The position numbers were made by a program, and so were the translations under genes. The notes beneath the pieces were generated by a model. The model was not told the DNA's origin. It searched no databases and worked only from the letters and a program-made list of their open reading frames with translations. DNA of 64,000 bases. Origin: Rhizobium jaguaris (GTDB lineage: Bacteria > Pseudomonadota > Alphaproteobacteria > Rhizobiales > Rhizobiaceae). Below, piece after piece: positions 18,389 to 26,007 of the stretch. The stretch is from positions 3,525,501 to 3,589,500 of the forward strand of contig NZ_CP032694.1 of the NCBI RefSeq assembly GCF_003627755.1. The letters run 5' to 3'. Position 1 is the first letter of the stretch. Each line of letters starts with the position of its first letter.

Positions 18389-18658
18389 GCGGAGCAGGGC
18401 ATTGCCAAGGGGCAATTCGCACTTGGGGAGATGTATCTCGCAGGCCGCGGCGTACCTCAGGATTCCACCAAGGCAGCCGAATTGTTCCGCAACGCCGCGG
18501 AACAAGGCGAACCATTCTCCGCATTTTGGCTGAGTATGCTCTACGAGCAGGGGCAAGGAGTCCCCAAGGACCCAGAGCAAGCCGCCTACTGGAAGAGGAA
18601 ATCCGACGAGAACATGCCCGACATTTCCCATATTTTACCTCCGCGACAACAAAAGTAG
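18389..18658 (+). pseudogene. Sel1-repeat protein gene, 3' part, beyond the IS630 element
   Basis: The remaining 89 codons and stop of the interrupted Sel1 gene. It begins at GCG immediately after the second TA. The sequence contains GQFALGEMYLAGRGVPQDST and FSAFWLSMLYEQGQGVPKDP, two further Sel1 repeats in phase with the 5' fragment. An ATG at 18431 could open a 75-residue frame, but there is no signal peptide, so a secreted product is unlikely from this half alone. Confidence 0.88.
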
Positions 18659-18734
18659 GCCGCGACCAACACAACGCATCATTGCGGCGCACAATTGACT
18701 TGCCGCTCTTTGGCGTTTGACGTAGTTTTCCGCC

Positions 18735-18995
18735 ATGTCGACCATGGACCCCTTCGCAGCCATCGCGGATCCGAACCGGCGCTACTTGCTGGAGGAGCTG
18801 CGACGCGCACCGAAAACGGTCAATGAACTGGCGCAGGGCCTGCCGATCAGCCGCCCCGCCGTCTCGCAGCATCTTAAGGCATTGCTCGACAGCAATCTCG
18901 TTTCCGTCACCACCGAAGGCACGAAACGCATCTACGCGGTCAACAGCCGCGGTTTCGACAAGCTCAATTTGTGGCTGGATCAATTCTGGGCCTGA
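18735..18995 (+). CDS. Short ArsR-family winged-helix regulator
   Basis: A protein of 86 residues. It has DPNRRYLLEELRRAPKTVNE and a recognition-helix region ISRPAVSQHLKALLDSNLVS, followed by the wing and GFDKLNLWLDQFW. This matches the ArsR/SmtB subfamily that pairs with SRPBCC (Aha1-like) proteins. Metal-binding cysteines are absent. Relatives usually continue 10-25 residues beyond WLDQFW, and the SRPBCC partner is missing downstream, so the locus may be 3'-eroded. Two TTGAC boxes precede the gene, at about 18693 and 18713. Confidence 0.8.
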   Translation: MSTMDPFAAIADPNRRYLLEELRRAPKTVNELAQGLPISRPAVSQHLKALLDSNLVSVTTEGTKRIYAVNSRGFDKLNLWLDQFWA

Positions 18996-19045
18996 CGAGC
19001 GGCCCTACGCTTTTGCAGCAATTTCCCGATCTTTCTCAGGAAAGT

Positions 19046-19084
19046 TGCGCCAACCTCCACTGGTCACGTTTTGAAGTTGGCGCA
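19046..19084. repeat. Perfect 9-bp inverted repeat downstream of the arsR-like gene
   Basis: TGCGCCAAC at 19046-19054 pairs with GTTGGCGCA at 19076-19084 around a 21-base loop that contains CCTCC. A second, looser inverted repeat (GTCTTCC 19153-19159 with GGAAGAC 19188-19194) lies further on. No run of T follows the first stem on either strand. It could be an mRNA 3' structure or part of an untranslated RNA. Confidence 0.45.
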
Positions 19085-19200
19085 TCCGTTTCGACTGGGA
19101 GCAGTCACCGTCTCTTACAAGGGAATTTGTTTCAGGGCCTTGCGGCCCGCCTGTCTTCCTTGCCACGATCGGCGGCTTTAGTCTTTTGGAAGACGTTGCG

Positions 19201-19374
19201 TCAGTGAACTGACGATCTTAGACGTTGGATTTCGTCTTTGAGACGCAGTTTCCTGCGCTTGATGTCGGCTATTTCGGTATCATTGATAGAGGGAGATGTC
19301 AGTGCGGAATGTAGCTCCTCCTCAAGAGCGACATGTTTCTTTTCGAGCGATTCAAGATGAGCTTGAACAGTCAT
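19201..19374 (-). CDS. Small DUF465 (YdcH-like) protein
   Basis: An unusually short gene of 57 codons. It encodes MTVQAHLESLEKKHVALEEE followed by a Ser/Asp turn and a second basic helix with IKRRKLRLKDEIQRL. This two-helix hairpin with LExKHxxLxxE and the KxxKLxLKDxIxxL end is the DUF465/YdcH signature. Function of the family is unknown. A strong ribosome-binding site (AGGAAGGAAGGG) precedes the ATG. It diverges from a second DUF465 gene 223 bases away, and TTGACA lies in between on its strand. Confidence 0.85.
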   Translation of the reverse strand: MTVQAHLESLEKKHVALEEELHSALTSPSINDTEIADIKRRKLRLKDEIQRLRSSVH

Positions 19375-19597
19375 ATGACCCTTCCTTCCTCATACGATCC
19401 CTGGCCATCCATCGCCAAGGCTCTAGGTGTCAACCCTATCAGTGTGCCATAATATTGAACCCTTGTCGAAGGCCAAAACGTGGCCTACAGGCGGCAAATT
19501 CGTGATGAAGGATAACTTCCCGTTATCGCGATTTGGTGATAGGAGCTTGCGGAATTCATGAGGCGGAACGCTTGCGATTCCGCGAGGCATTGGGGAA

Positions 19598-19807
19598 ATG
19601 GGCATGGCCGATCAGGAACAGGCGGAAATCAGGCTGATCGTGGCGCGGTTGCGCCAGGAACATGAGGATTACGACGCCGCAATCGACGCCATGATCCAGA
19701 CGGGCTGCGACGCCCTTCGCATCCAGCGCATGAAGAAGAAGAAGCTCGTCATCAAGGACAAGCTGACCAAGCTGGAAGACCAGATCATCCCCGACATTAT
19801 CGCCTGA
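19598..19807 (+). CDS. Small DUF465 (YdcH-like) protein upstream of purE
   Basis: A protein of 69 residues; a second ATG two codons on (19604) is better spaced from GGGGAAA. It forms two helices, LIVARLRQEHEDYDAAIDAM and IQRMKKKKLVIKDKLTKLED, matching DUF465 with the terminal KKKLxxKDxLxxLE pattern. It ends 16 bases before purE and probably shares its transcript. This linkage is frequent in rhizobia as far as I recall, but no biochemical role is known. It differs from the divergent DUF465 protein and is not a recent duplicate. Confidence 0.88.
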   Translation: MGMADQEQAEIRLIVARLRQEHEDYDAAIDAMIQTGCDALRIQRMKKKKLVIKDKLTKLEDQIIPDIIA

Positions 19808-19823
19808 GGAGTAAGACGCGACG

Positions 19824-20321
19824 ATGATGACAGAAAGACCACCCGTCGCCATCATCATGGGCAGCCAGTCCGACTGGGAAACCATGAAAAATGCCGCAGA
19901 CACGCTGGAAGCGCTGGAGATCGCCTATGACGCGCGCATCATCTCAGCGCACCGCACACCGGACCGGCTGGTAAGCTTCGCCAAGGGCGCGCGCGACGAA
20001 GGCTTTAAAGTAATCATCGCCGGTGCGGGTGGCGCCGCCCACCTTCCGGGCATGGCCGCCTCGATGACGCCTCTGCCGGTCTTCGGCGTACCCGTGCAGT
20101 CGCGCGCCTTGTCCGGCCAGGACAGTCTTCTTTCCATCGTGCAGATGCCGGCAGGCATTCCCGTCGGCACACTGGCGATCGGCAAGGCCGGCGCGATCAA
20201 CGCTGCCCTTCTTGCAGCCGCCGTCCTGGCACTCGGCGACGAAGATATCGCCGAGCGGCTGGACGAGTGGCGCGCCCGGCAGAGCGCCGCAGTCGCTGAA
20301 TACCCGATGGACGACCTATGA
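19824..20321 (+). CDS. purE: N5-carboxyaminoimidazole ribonucleotide mutase PurE
   Basis: A class I PurE of 165 residues. It shows [12 protein letters not shown] at the N-terminus, [11 protein letters not shown] with the catalytic His, and [11 protein letters not shown] followed by PVFGVPVQS. It converts N5-CAIR to CAIR in purine biosynthesis, after PurK. Its stop overlaps the purK start by four bases (ATGA). Either of two adjacent ATGs may be used (19824 or 19827). Confidence 0.97.
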   Translation: MMTERPPVAIIMGSQSDWETMKNAADTLEALEIAYDARIISAHRTPDRLVSFAKGARDEGFKVIIAGAGGAAHLPGMAASMTPLPVFGVPVQSRALSGQDSLLSIVQMPAGIPVGTLAIGKAGAINAALLAAAVLALGDEDIAERLDEWRARQSAAVAEYPMDDL

Positions 20322-21376
20322 CCGCAAAAACAATCGGCATCATCGGCGGCGGCCAGCTCGGCCGCATGCTAGCCATGGCTGCGGCCCGTTTGAATTTCCG
20401 TACGATCATCCTGGAGCCCCAGGCCGATTGCCCGGCCGCGCAGGTGGCGAACGACCAGATCGTGGCCGCCTACGACGATCCCGCTGGTCTCGCCGAGCTC
20501 GCAAAGCGCTGCGACCTCGTCACTTATGAATTCGAGAACGTGCCGGTCGCCGCTGCCGAAAAACTCGCCAAGGATATTGCCGTCTACCCGCCGCCGAAGG
20601 CGCTGGAGATGGCGCAGGATAGGCTGACCGAAAAGCGCTTCATCAACGATTGCGGCATTCCGACCGCCCGCTTCCACGCCGTCGATAGCCAGGCCGATCT
20701 CGATGCTGCGCTTGCCGATTTCGGCGGACAAGGCGTGCTCAAGACTCGCCGTCTCGGCTATGACGGCAAGGGCCAGCGCGTCTACCGATCGTCCGCCGAC
20801 AGCCCCGAAGGCGGCTATGCCGCGCTCGGCAGCGTGCCGCTGATTCTCGAAAGCTTCGTGCCATTCGAGCGGGAGGTCTCCATCATTGCCGCCCGCGGCC
20901 TGGACGGTGCTGTCGCCTGCTACGATCCGGCGGAAAATATTCACCGCAATGGCATCCTTCACACCTCTACCCTTCCCGCCCGTATCTCTGCCGAGACGGC
21001 GGCTGCGGCGCGCGTGGCCGCGGAAAAAATTCTGGCCGCGCTCGGCTATGTCGGCGTCGTCGGCATCGAGTTCTTCGCGCTTGCGGACGGCAGTCTGATC
21101 GCCAATGAAATGGCGCCCAGAGTGCATAATTCCGGCCACTGGACGGAGGCAGCCTGCGTGGTCTCGCAATTCGAGCAGCATATCCGTGCCGTCACCGGCC
21201 TGCCGCTCGGCAATCCCGCGCGCCATTCGGACTGCGTGATGCAGAATCTGATCGGCGACGATATCCTTTCGGTTCCCGATTGGCTGAGCCAAGACGATGT
21301 GCTCGTGCATCTCTACGGCAAGACTGAGTCGCGCCCGGGCCGCAAAATGGGCCATATCACACAGCTTCGCCGCTAA
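20318..21376 (+). CDS. purK: N5-carboxyaminoimidazole ribonucleotide synthase PurK
   Basis: An ATP-grasp enzyme of 352 residues. An N-terminal loop [17 protein letters not shown] precedes the pre-ATP-grasp domain. The ATP-grasp core includes [15 protein letters not shown] and [11 protein letters not shown], and [14 protein letters not shown] near the C-terminus is a PurK hallmark. It carboxylates AIR with ATP and bicarbonate to give N5-CAIR, the substrate of PurE. It is translationally coupled to purE. A hairpin terminator follows at 21449-21470. Confidence 0.97.
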   Translation: MTAKTIGIIGGGQLGRMLAMAAARLNFRTIILEPQADCPAAQVANDQIVAAYDDPAGLAELAKRCDLVTYEFENVPVAAAEKLAKDIAVYPPPKALEMAQDRLTEKRFINDCGIPTARFHAVDSQADLDAALADFGGQGVLKTRRLGYDGKGQRVYRSSADSPEGGYAALGSVPLILESFVPFEREVSIIAARGLDGAVACYDPAENIHRNGILHTSTLPARISAETAAAARVAAEKILAALGYVGVVGIEFFALADGSLIANEMAPRVHNSGHWTEAACVVSQFEQHIRAVTGLPLGNPARHSDCVMQNLIGDDILSVPDWLSQDDVLVHLYGKTESRPGRKMGHITQLRR

Positions 21377-21404
21377 CAGCGCGGGGAAAAAACCCCTGAC
21401 GTGG

Positions 21405-21433
21405 TTGACAGGACCCAGGCGACAGGGTATTTG
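21405..21433 (+). promoter_or_regulatory. Candidate sigma-70 promoter before rpmJ
   Basis: TTGACA at 21405-21410 and TATTTG at 21428-21433 are separated by 17 bases. The -35 is a perfect match; the -10 is partial. A start near 21440 would place the terminator-like hairpin at 21449-21470 at the very beginning of the rpmJ leader. Motif reading only. Confidence 0.45.
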
Positions 21434-21448
21434 CTGCCCACCCTAAAG

Positions 21449-21470
21449 AGCGCGCCCTGAGCGCGCTTTT
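21449..21470 (+). terminator. Hairpin terminator between purK and rpmJ
   Basis: AGCGCGC (21449-21455), a 5-base loop and GCGCGCT (21461-21467) form a perfect 7-bp GC stem followed by TTT. It is placed to end the DUF465-purE-purK transcript, but lies downstream of the candidate rpmJ promoter, so it might also attenuate rpmJ. Confidence 0.65.
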
Positions 21471-21528
21471 GATTGTTAAAGACCCGGGCGAATGTGACAT
21501 TCCCCCTCAAACATCGCGGATCAGAAAA

Positions 21529-21654
21529 ATGAAGATCAAGAATTCGCTCAAGTCGCTCAAGGCGCGTCACCGTGACAACCGTCTGGTCCGCCGCAAGGGC
21601 CGCATCTATATCATCAACAAGCTGAACCCGCGCTACAAGGCTCGTCAGGGCTGA
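21529..21654 (+). CDS. rpmJ: 50S ribosomal protein L36, cysteine-free form
   Basis: A protein of 41 residues, [20 protein letters not shown] followed by a basic segment ending [13 protein letters not shown]. This is the L36 type of alphaproteobacteria. The four zinc-binding residues of the classical form (three Cys, one His) are not conserved and there is no Cys at all, so this is the zinc-independent (C-minus) form. It sits alone after purK, as is usual in this order, and not in the spc operon. Confidence 0.95.
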   Translation: MKIKNSLKSLKARHRDNRLVRRKGRIYIINKLNPRYKARQG

Positions 21655-21665
21655 TTTTGCGTGGC

Positions 21666-21731
21666 GCCTGGCCCATGGCCAGGCCGACCGTCATCGGTCG
21701 CTTGAGATGATCACATCAAAATTGTTTTGAT
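21666..21731. repeat. Three consecutive perfect hairpins after rpmJ
   Basis: Stem 1: GCCTGGCC/GGCCAGGC (21666-21684, 3-base loop). Stem 2: CGACCG/CGGTCG (21685-21700, loop TCAT). Stem 3: ATCAAAA/TTTTGAT (21715-21731, loop TTG). The first two abut and could end or protect the rpmJ mRNA. The third is AT-rich and 22 bases before the next start codon, so it could be an operator. Confidence 0.6.
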
Positions 21732-21752
21732 CTTCGGCATTGGCGGGCTACT

Positions 21753-22382
21753 ATGCTCGCCATGCGCATTTTTGCTTTGTCATATTTGGCTCTGCCGATT
21801 CTCTTCGCTTTGACTGCCGCCGCACCGCATCTCGCCATGGCGGATGATTCGAGCATCGTCGAGAAGAAAGATCCGAACGCCGCGTCCAGCAGCCTGTCGC
21901 CGAAACAGCAGCTCGACAATCTCTTCACAGCTTTGAAACGCCAACGCGATCCTGAGCAGGCGAGCCTCATCGCCGACCAGATCCGTATGGAATGGAACGA
22001 TTCCGGCAGCGCTACGATCAATCTCCTGATGCAATGGGCCGACAAGGCCATCCAGGAGAAGCGCAATGCCGCCGCTATGGATTTCCTTGATCAGGTCATT
22101 GCGCTGAAGCCCGACTATGCCGAGGGATGGAATCGTCGAGCGACGCTGAATTTCGCCATCGGCGACTATCGCAAGTCGATGGAAGACATCAATCAGGTGC
22201 TGCGGATAGAGCCGCGCCATTTCGGTGCGCTCGCCGGCATGGCCGCGATCTTGAGCGAAGCCGGCAACGACGAGCTGACGCTGAAGGCGTGGGAACGTTT
22301 CCTTGAAATCTATCCGGCGAATCGCGCGGCTCAGGAGCAGGTTAATACCCTCTCCGAAAAAATCGCCGGAAGCCGAACTTGA
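21753..22382 (+). CDS. Secreted TPR-repeat protein
   Basis: A protein of 209 residues with a signal peptide (about 1-30, ending HLAMADD). TPR units follow: AAAMDFLDQVIALKPDYAEG, RATLNFAIGDYRKSMEDINQ and GMAAILSEAGNDELTLKAWE. The TPR pattern (W/L-G/Y-A-P spacing) covers about residues 90-200. It is likely a periplasmic protein-interaction module; the partner is unknown. ATG at 21753 or at 21762 could both start a good signal peptide. An AT-rich palindrome precedes it. Confidence 0.85.
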   Translation: MLAMRIFALSYLALPILFALTAAAPHLAMADDSSIVEKKDPNAASSSLSPKQQLDNLFTALKRQRDPEQASLIADQIRMEWNDSGSATINLLMQWADKAIQEKRNAAAMDFLDQVIALKPDYAEGWNRRATLNFAIGDYRKSMEDINQVLRIEPRHFGALAGMAAILSEAGNDELTLKAWERFLEIYPANRAAQEQVNTLSEKIAGSRT

Positions 22383-22471
22383 GGTTTGTCAACAGCGGGC
22401 ATGCCTACGACGGACGGGGGTTCATGAAAGTCGGATAGGCTGATGGTCCCCAGTATCTGCTTACTACAACA

Positions 22472-23521
22472 ATGATCGATGTCCTGCTTCTCGCCGTTGT
22501 TCTCCTTTTTGCCGTTGGTGCCGGCTTTTCGGCTTACAAGACACGCGCCATAGAACAGGCCTATCCCAACATAGGCGAGCTGACCGATATCGGCGATTTC
22601 CGCATGAATGCCCTGCATCTGCCGCGCCCGGCCACTGCCGATCTGCCGTCGCTGATCTTCATCCACGGCGCAAGCGGCAATCTGCGCGACCAGTTCGAAG
22701 CCTTTGCCGACCCACTCGAGGGCCGGGCCGAAATGCTGTTCGTCGATCGCCCCGGCCATGGCTATTCGGAACGCGGTGGCCCGGAAAACGCCTTGCCGTC
22801 CGGCCAAGCTGATGCGATCGCCAAACTGATGGAGAAACGCGGTATCAAAAGCGCGATCATCGTCGGCCACTCCTTCGGCGGCGCCATCGCCGCAGCTTTC
22901 GGCATGCGCCATCCCGACAAGACAACCGGCCTGCTTTTTCTCTCGCCGGCAACCCACCCGTGGCCGGGTGGCATCGATTGGTACTATACGCTTGCCGCCA
23001 TGCCGGTCTTTGGCTGGCTCTTCGCTCATCTGCTGGTGATGCCGATCGGTCTGCACCGTGTCGAAAGCGGTACGCTCGGCGTCTTCAGCCCCAACGAGCG
23101 GCCGGTCGACTATCTCGAAAAAACAGCACCGGAGCTGGTGCTGCGGCCAAGAACCTTTCGCAACAATGCGGCCGACGTCGCCAATCTCTTCGCCTATGTT
23201 TCGGCACAAGCGCCGCGCTACCGCGAGATAACTGCGCCGACCGTTATCATCACCGGCGACAGCGACGATATCGTCATGGAAGAGCTGCATTCCCGCGGCC
23301 TGGCACGTGACATCGCCGGCGCCGAACTCGTCACCATCGGTCATCTCGGACACAAGCCCGACTACGTCACAACCGATGTGGTCATCGCAGCGATGGAACA
23401 CCTCGCCGGCCAGTCGCGCGATCTCCAGGCCTTCGCCCAGGAGGCGGAAGCCCGCCTCGCCTGCCTGAAGACCGTGCTGTCGACCGGAACCGCCGCCGCT
23501 CAGGCGGTCACGAGTTCATAG
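22472..23521 (+). CDS. Alpha/beta hydrolase, membrane-anchored
   Basis: A protein of 349 residues. A hydrophobic anchor covers residues 3-20. The alpha/beta hydrolase fold follows with an oxyanion segment IFIHGASGNLRDQ, strand-loop DRPGHGYSERGG, nucleophile elbow VGHSFGGA and a catalytic Asp region VIITGDSDDIV; the His is probably in LGHKPDY. Substrate cannot be told. The 3' end overlaps the convergent lysR gene by 22 bases. No clear ribosome-binding site precedes the ATG at 22472. Confidence 0.85.
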   Translation: MIDVLLLAVVLLFAVGAGFSAYKTRAIEQAYPNIGELTDIGDFRMNALHLPRPATADLPSLIFIHGASGNLRDQFEAFADPLEGRAEMLFVDRPGHGYSERGGPENALPSGQADAIAKLMEKRGIKSAIIVGHSFGGAIAAAFGMRHPDKTTGLLFLSPATHPWPGGIDWYYTLAAMPVFGWLFAHLLVMPIGLHRVESGTLGVFSPNERPVDYLEKTAPELVLRPRTFRNNAADVANLFAYVSAQAPRYREITAPTVIITGDSDDIVMEELHSRGLARDIAGAELVTIGHLGHKPDYVTTDVVIAAMEHLAGQSRDLQAFAQEAEARLACLKTVLSTGTAAAQAVTSS

Positions 23522-24441
23522 TCAGGCGCATCGACAAACACCCGCCCCTGCGGCGTGGCGTTCACCGTTTGCCGCACGGCTTGCAGCATGATCGAGGCCA
23601 ACCGCTCCGTCGCCGGATTTGCTTCAGCTTCAGCGCGATGCAGCACGAGGTCGAGTTTCGGCAGCAGTGGCAGGCCGGCTTCGCCTGACGCCATAAGGTG
23701 CACCTTGTCCGGCAGGCCAAGCGGCGTGCGCACGGCCAAGCCCAATCCAGCTGCCGTCGCCGCCCAGAGCCCGCCAAGGCTGGGACTGACGAAGGAGATG
23801 CGCCAGCCGATGCCCGCGTGATCCAGCACCTTCGTCGCGATGGTGCGCAACAGACAAGGCGCTTCCAGCGACGCAAGCGGCAGCGGCTCGCCGCCATCGG
23901 CATGCCAATGGGTAGCACGATGCACCGGCCCGACCCAGCACATCGGCACTTCGGCGATTCGATCGGTATGGGCAGTGCGAAAACCGTCGCTCCAGGCGAG
24001 CGCCAGATCGAGCTTGCCGGAGGTCACGCGCTCGATCAGCTCGGCATTGCGAACCACGCGCGCCTCGATCCGCACCTTCGGATGCGCGCGGGCAAAGCGG
24101 CCAAGCACCTCCGGCAGCAGCGTCTCGCCGAAATCCTCCTGCAAGCCGAGCCGCACCCAGCCTTCCAGATCGGCACCGTGGATCGCAGTCGCGGCCTCAT
24201 CGTTAAGATCCAGCAATCGCCGCGCATAGGCAAGCATGGTCTCGCCGGCCTCCGTCAGCGCCAGCCCACGCCCGGCCTTGCGGAAGATCGGCGCGCCCGC
24301 CTGCTCCTCCAACTTCTTGAGCTGCGCGCTGATGGCTGACGTCGAACGGCCGAGCCGATCGGCCGCCTTGGCAAAACTCCCAAGCTCCATACCGGTAACG
24401 AAGCTCCGTAGAACGTCAAGATCGAAGACGGCTTTCCGCAT
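23500..24441 (-). CDS. LysR-family transcriptional regulator
   Basis: A protein of 313 residues with an N-terminal winged helix-turn-helix (FVTGMELGSFAKAADRLGRS, then SAISAQLKKLEEQAGAPIFR). A linker helix and a type 2 periplasmic-binding-like effector domain follow. It is transcribed divergently from the tautomerase/cupin/DUF4865 genes, with 110 bases between. That arrangement and a T-rich imperfect palindrome in the gap suggest it regulates them and itself. The inducer is unknown. Confidence 0.9.
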   Translation of the reverse strand: MRKAVFDLDVLRSFVTGMELGSFAKAADRLGRSTSAISAQLKKLEEQAGAPIFRKAGRGLALTEAGETMLAYARRLLDLNDEAATAIHGADLEGWVRLGLQEDFGETLLPEVLGRFARAHPKVRIEARVVRNAELIERVTSGKLDLALAWSDGFRTAHTDRIAEVPMCWVGPVHRATHWHADGGEPLPLASLEAPCLLRTIATKVLDHAGIGWRISFVSPSLGGLWAATAAGLGLAVRTPLGLPDKVHLMASGEAGLPLLPKLDLVLHRAEAEANPATERLASIMLQAVRQTVNATPQGRVFVDAPDYELVTA

Positions 24442-24453
24442 GATCTATCATCC

Positions 24454-24483
24454 ATATTTTTGGGACTATCGGTCCAATATTAT
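24454..24483. promoter_or_regulatory. Candidate LysR operator in the lysR-tautomerase gap
   Basis: An imperfect inverted repeat: ATATTTTTGG at 24454-24463 against CCAATATTAT at 24474-24483, 8 of 10 positions complementary. It is AT-rich and sits 13 bases from the lysR start, as expected for a LysR recognition site. Confidence 0.5.
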
Positions 24484-24551
24484 CTAATTTTCCGAACGAT
24501 TATCCCGTGGCATGGTGAAGCCGTCAAGTGGACAGATGACAGGAGTTTCCC

Positions 24552-24941
24552 ATGCCTTTCACCCGAATTTCCCTTCTCCGCGGCAAATCGCCCGAATATC
24601 TGCAAGCGCTCTCGGACAATTTCCATCGCGCAATGGTAGAGACTTTCGAGGCGCCGCCCACCGATCGTTTTCAGGAGATCCGTCAGTTGGAACCCGGCGA
24701 GCTGATCTTCGACCGCACCTATCTCGGCGGCCCGCGTTCGGACGATTACGTCTTCTTCCAGATCACCATCGGCAAGCCGCGCTCCACTGAAGTCAAAAAG
24801 GCCTTCTATCGCCGCCTCGTGACCCTGCTTGCGGATCAGCCGGGCGTCCGGCCCGAAGATGTCATGATCAACATCGTCACGACGACGCGCGAGGACTGGT
24901 CCTTCGCAGACGGGATCGCGCAGATGATCGAACAGGTCTGA
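24552..24941 (+). CDS. Tautomerase-family protein
   Basis: A protein of 129 residues beginning Met-Pro, so removal of Met exposes the N-terminal Pro used as catalytic base in the 4-oxalocrotonate tautomerase superfamily. It is longer than classical 4-OT and matches tautomerases of about 130 residues with ISLLRGKSPEYLQALSDNFH and a C-terminal DVMINIVTTTREDWSFADG. AGGAG lies before the ATG. First gene of a three-gene set controlled by the divergent LysR regulator. Confidence 0.88.
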   Translation: MPFTRISLLRGKSPEYLQALSDNFHRAMVETFEAPPTDRFQEIRQLEPGELIFDRTYLGGPRSDDYVFFQITIGKPRSTEVKKAFYRRLVTLLADQPGVRPEDVMINIVTTTREDWSFADGIAQMIEQV

Positions 24942-24946
24942 CGACG

Positions 24947-25342
24947 ATGAACCGGACAAGCATTCGACAACCGCTTGCGATCCATCGCGCCGGCACCGCT
25001 ATCAGGCGTTCACCGGAAGGCATCGCCAATGCGCCCTTTTGGGTGGAGATGCTGGTTAAGGACAGCGAGGACGGCGGCCTCACAGCCATGCGCTGCACGC
25101 TCGAACCCGGCACCATGACACGCTGGCACACACATCCCCATGGGCAGATCCTCTATGTTCTGTCGGGTGTCGGCCATGCCCAATGCGACAACGAACCGGC
25201 AGAGGAACTGCGCGCCGGCGACTGCATTACCTTCGCACCCGGCGAGCCTCACCGACACGGCGCAACGCCGGACAGCACCTTCGCCTATATCAGCATCCAG
25301 GCTCAACAGAACGGCAGCGCCGTGACCTGGCTGGAGGATTGA
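24947..25342 (+). CDS. Cupin-domain protein
   Basis: A protein of 131 residues with a single cupin barrel. Motif 1 is MTRWHTHPHGQILYVLSG (two His and a Gln in place of the usual Glu) and motif 2 is FAPGEPHRHGATP. The metal-binding His residues are present. It starts 5 bases after the tautomerase stop. Likely a small dioxygenase-like or isomerase-like enzyme acting on the same metabolite; substrate not recognisable. Confidence 0.88.
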   Translation: MNRTSIRQPLAIHRAGTAIRRSPEGIANAPFWVEMLVKDSEDGGLTAMRCTLEPGTMTRWHTHPHGQILYVLSGVGHAQCDNEPAEELRAGDCITFAPGEPHRHGATPDSTFAYISIQAQQNGSAVTWLED

Positions 25343-25345
25343 CCC

Positions 25346-25918
25346 ATGATCGCCATGCAATACAGCTTCACCCTGCCCGCCGGCTATGACATGGCGATCA
25401 TCGACCACCGCGTCCGCGACAAGGGACCTATGCTCGACAATTTTCCGGGTCTGAAGTTCAAGGCCTATCTCACAGCCCGGAAGGGTGATGGAGCCACGGA
25501 AAGCCGGGAAAATCTCTATGCGCCCTTCTATATCTGGGAGAAGGACGAGGGCTTGAGCAATTTCATCTGCGGCCCCGGCTTTGTCGGGCTAACGGATAGC
25601 TTCGGCTGGCCGCAAGTCAGGACATGGATCGTTTGGGCTGCCGATGTCTCGCCGGACATTCGCAATGCCCGGTTTGCCACTCGCGAGATTGTTCAGATAG
25701 AGCCCTATGCGCCGCTTGCCGAGATTCGTCGGCGCGAGAGCGATGCAGCCCCTGTCGAGATCGCCCGTGGCGAAGCGCTTGCTTCCGTCGCCGCCTTCGA
25801 GCCGACGAGCTGGACGCGAGTGCGCTTCCGGCTCCTCGCCGATCTGCCGAAAAGCATCTTGCGGCCCGCCGTCCAGGCCTACGCTGTCGGCCACCTTTCC
25901 TTGCCGGATGTCAGTTGA
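25346..25918 (+). CDS. DUF4865-family protein
   Basis: A protein of 190 residues beginning MIAMQYSFTLPAGYDMAIID, with RENLYAPFYIWEKDEGLSNF and GWPQVRTWIVW. I recognise this as the DUF4865 family often found with tautomerase and cupin genes. No catalytic motif is known to me. It starts 3 bases after the cupin stop. The family's fold (a dimeric alpha/beta barrel or similar) is a guess. Confidence 0.82.
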   Translation: MIAMQYSFTLPAGYDMAIIDHRVRDKGPMLDNFPGLKFKAYLTARKGDGATESRENLYAPFYIWEKDEGLSNFICGPGFVGLTDSFGWPQVRTWIVWAADVSPDIRNARFATREIVQIEPYAPLAEIRRRESDAAPVEIARGEALASVAAFEPTSWTRVRFRLLADLPKSILRPAVQAYAVGHLSLPDVS

Positions 25919-26007
25919 AGTGTCACCGGGACAAAGTCGTTGTTTCAAAGAGGGTCGCGGCGTCTTATGGATGGATAGCCTTTCCGCAGCAGAAGAGTGT
26001 TCCCTCC

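Noticed and set aside
16915..18658. Two separate small genes either side of the IS630 element
   Set aside because: Both are halves of one Sel1 gene; joined across the element with one TA they give a continuous frame.
22331..23401. A 356-codon minus-strand frame opposite the alpha/beta hydrolase
   Set aside because: The plus strand carries clear hydrolase motifs; the opposite frame is a compositional shadow.
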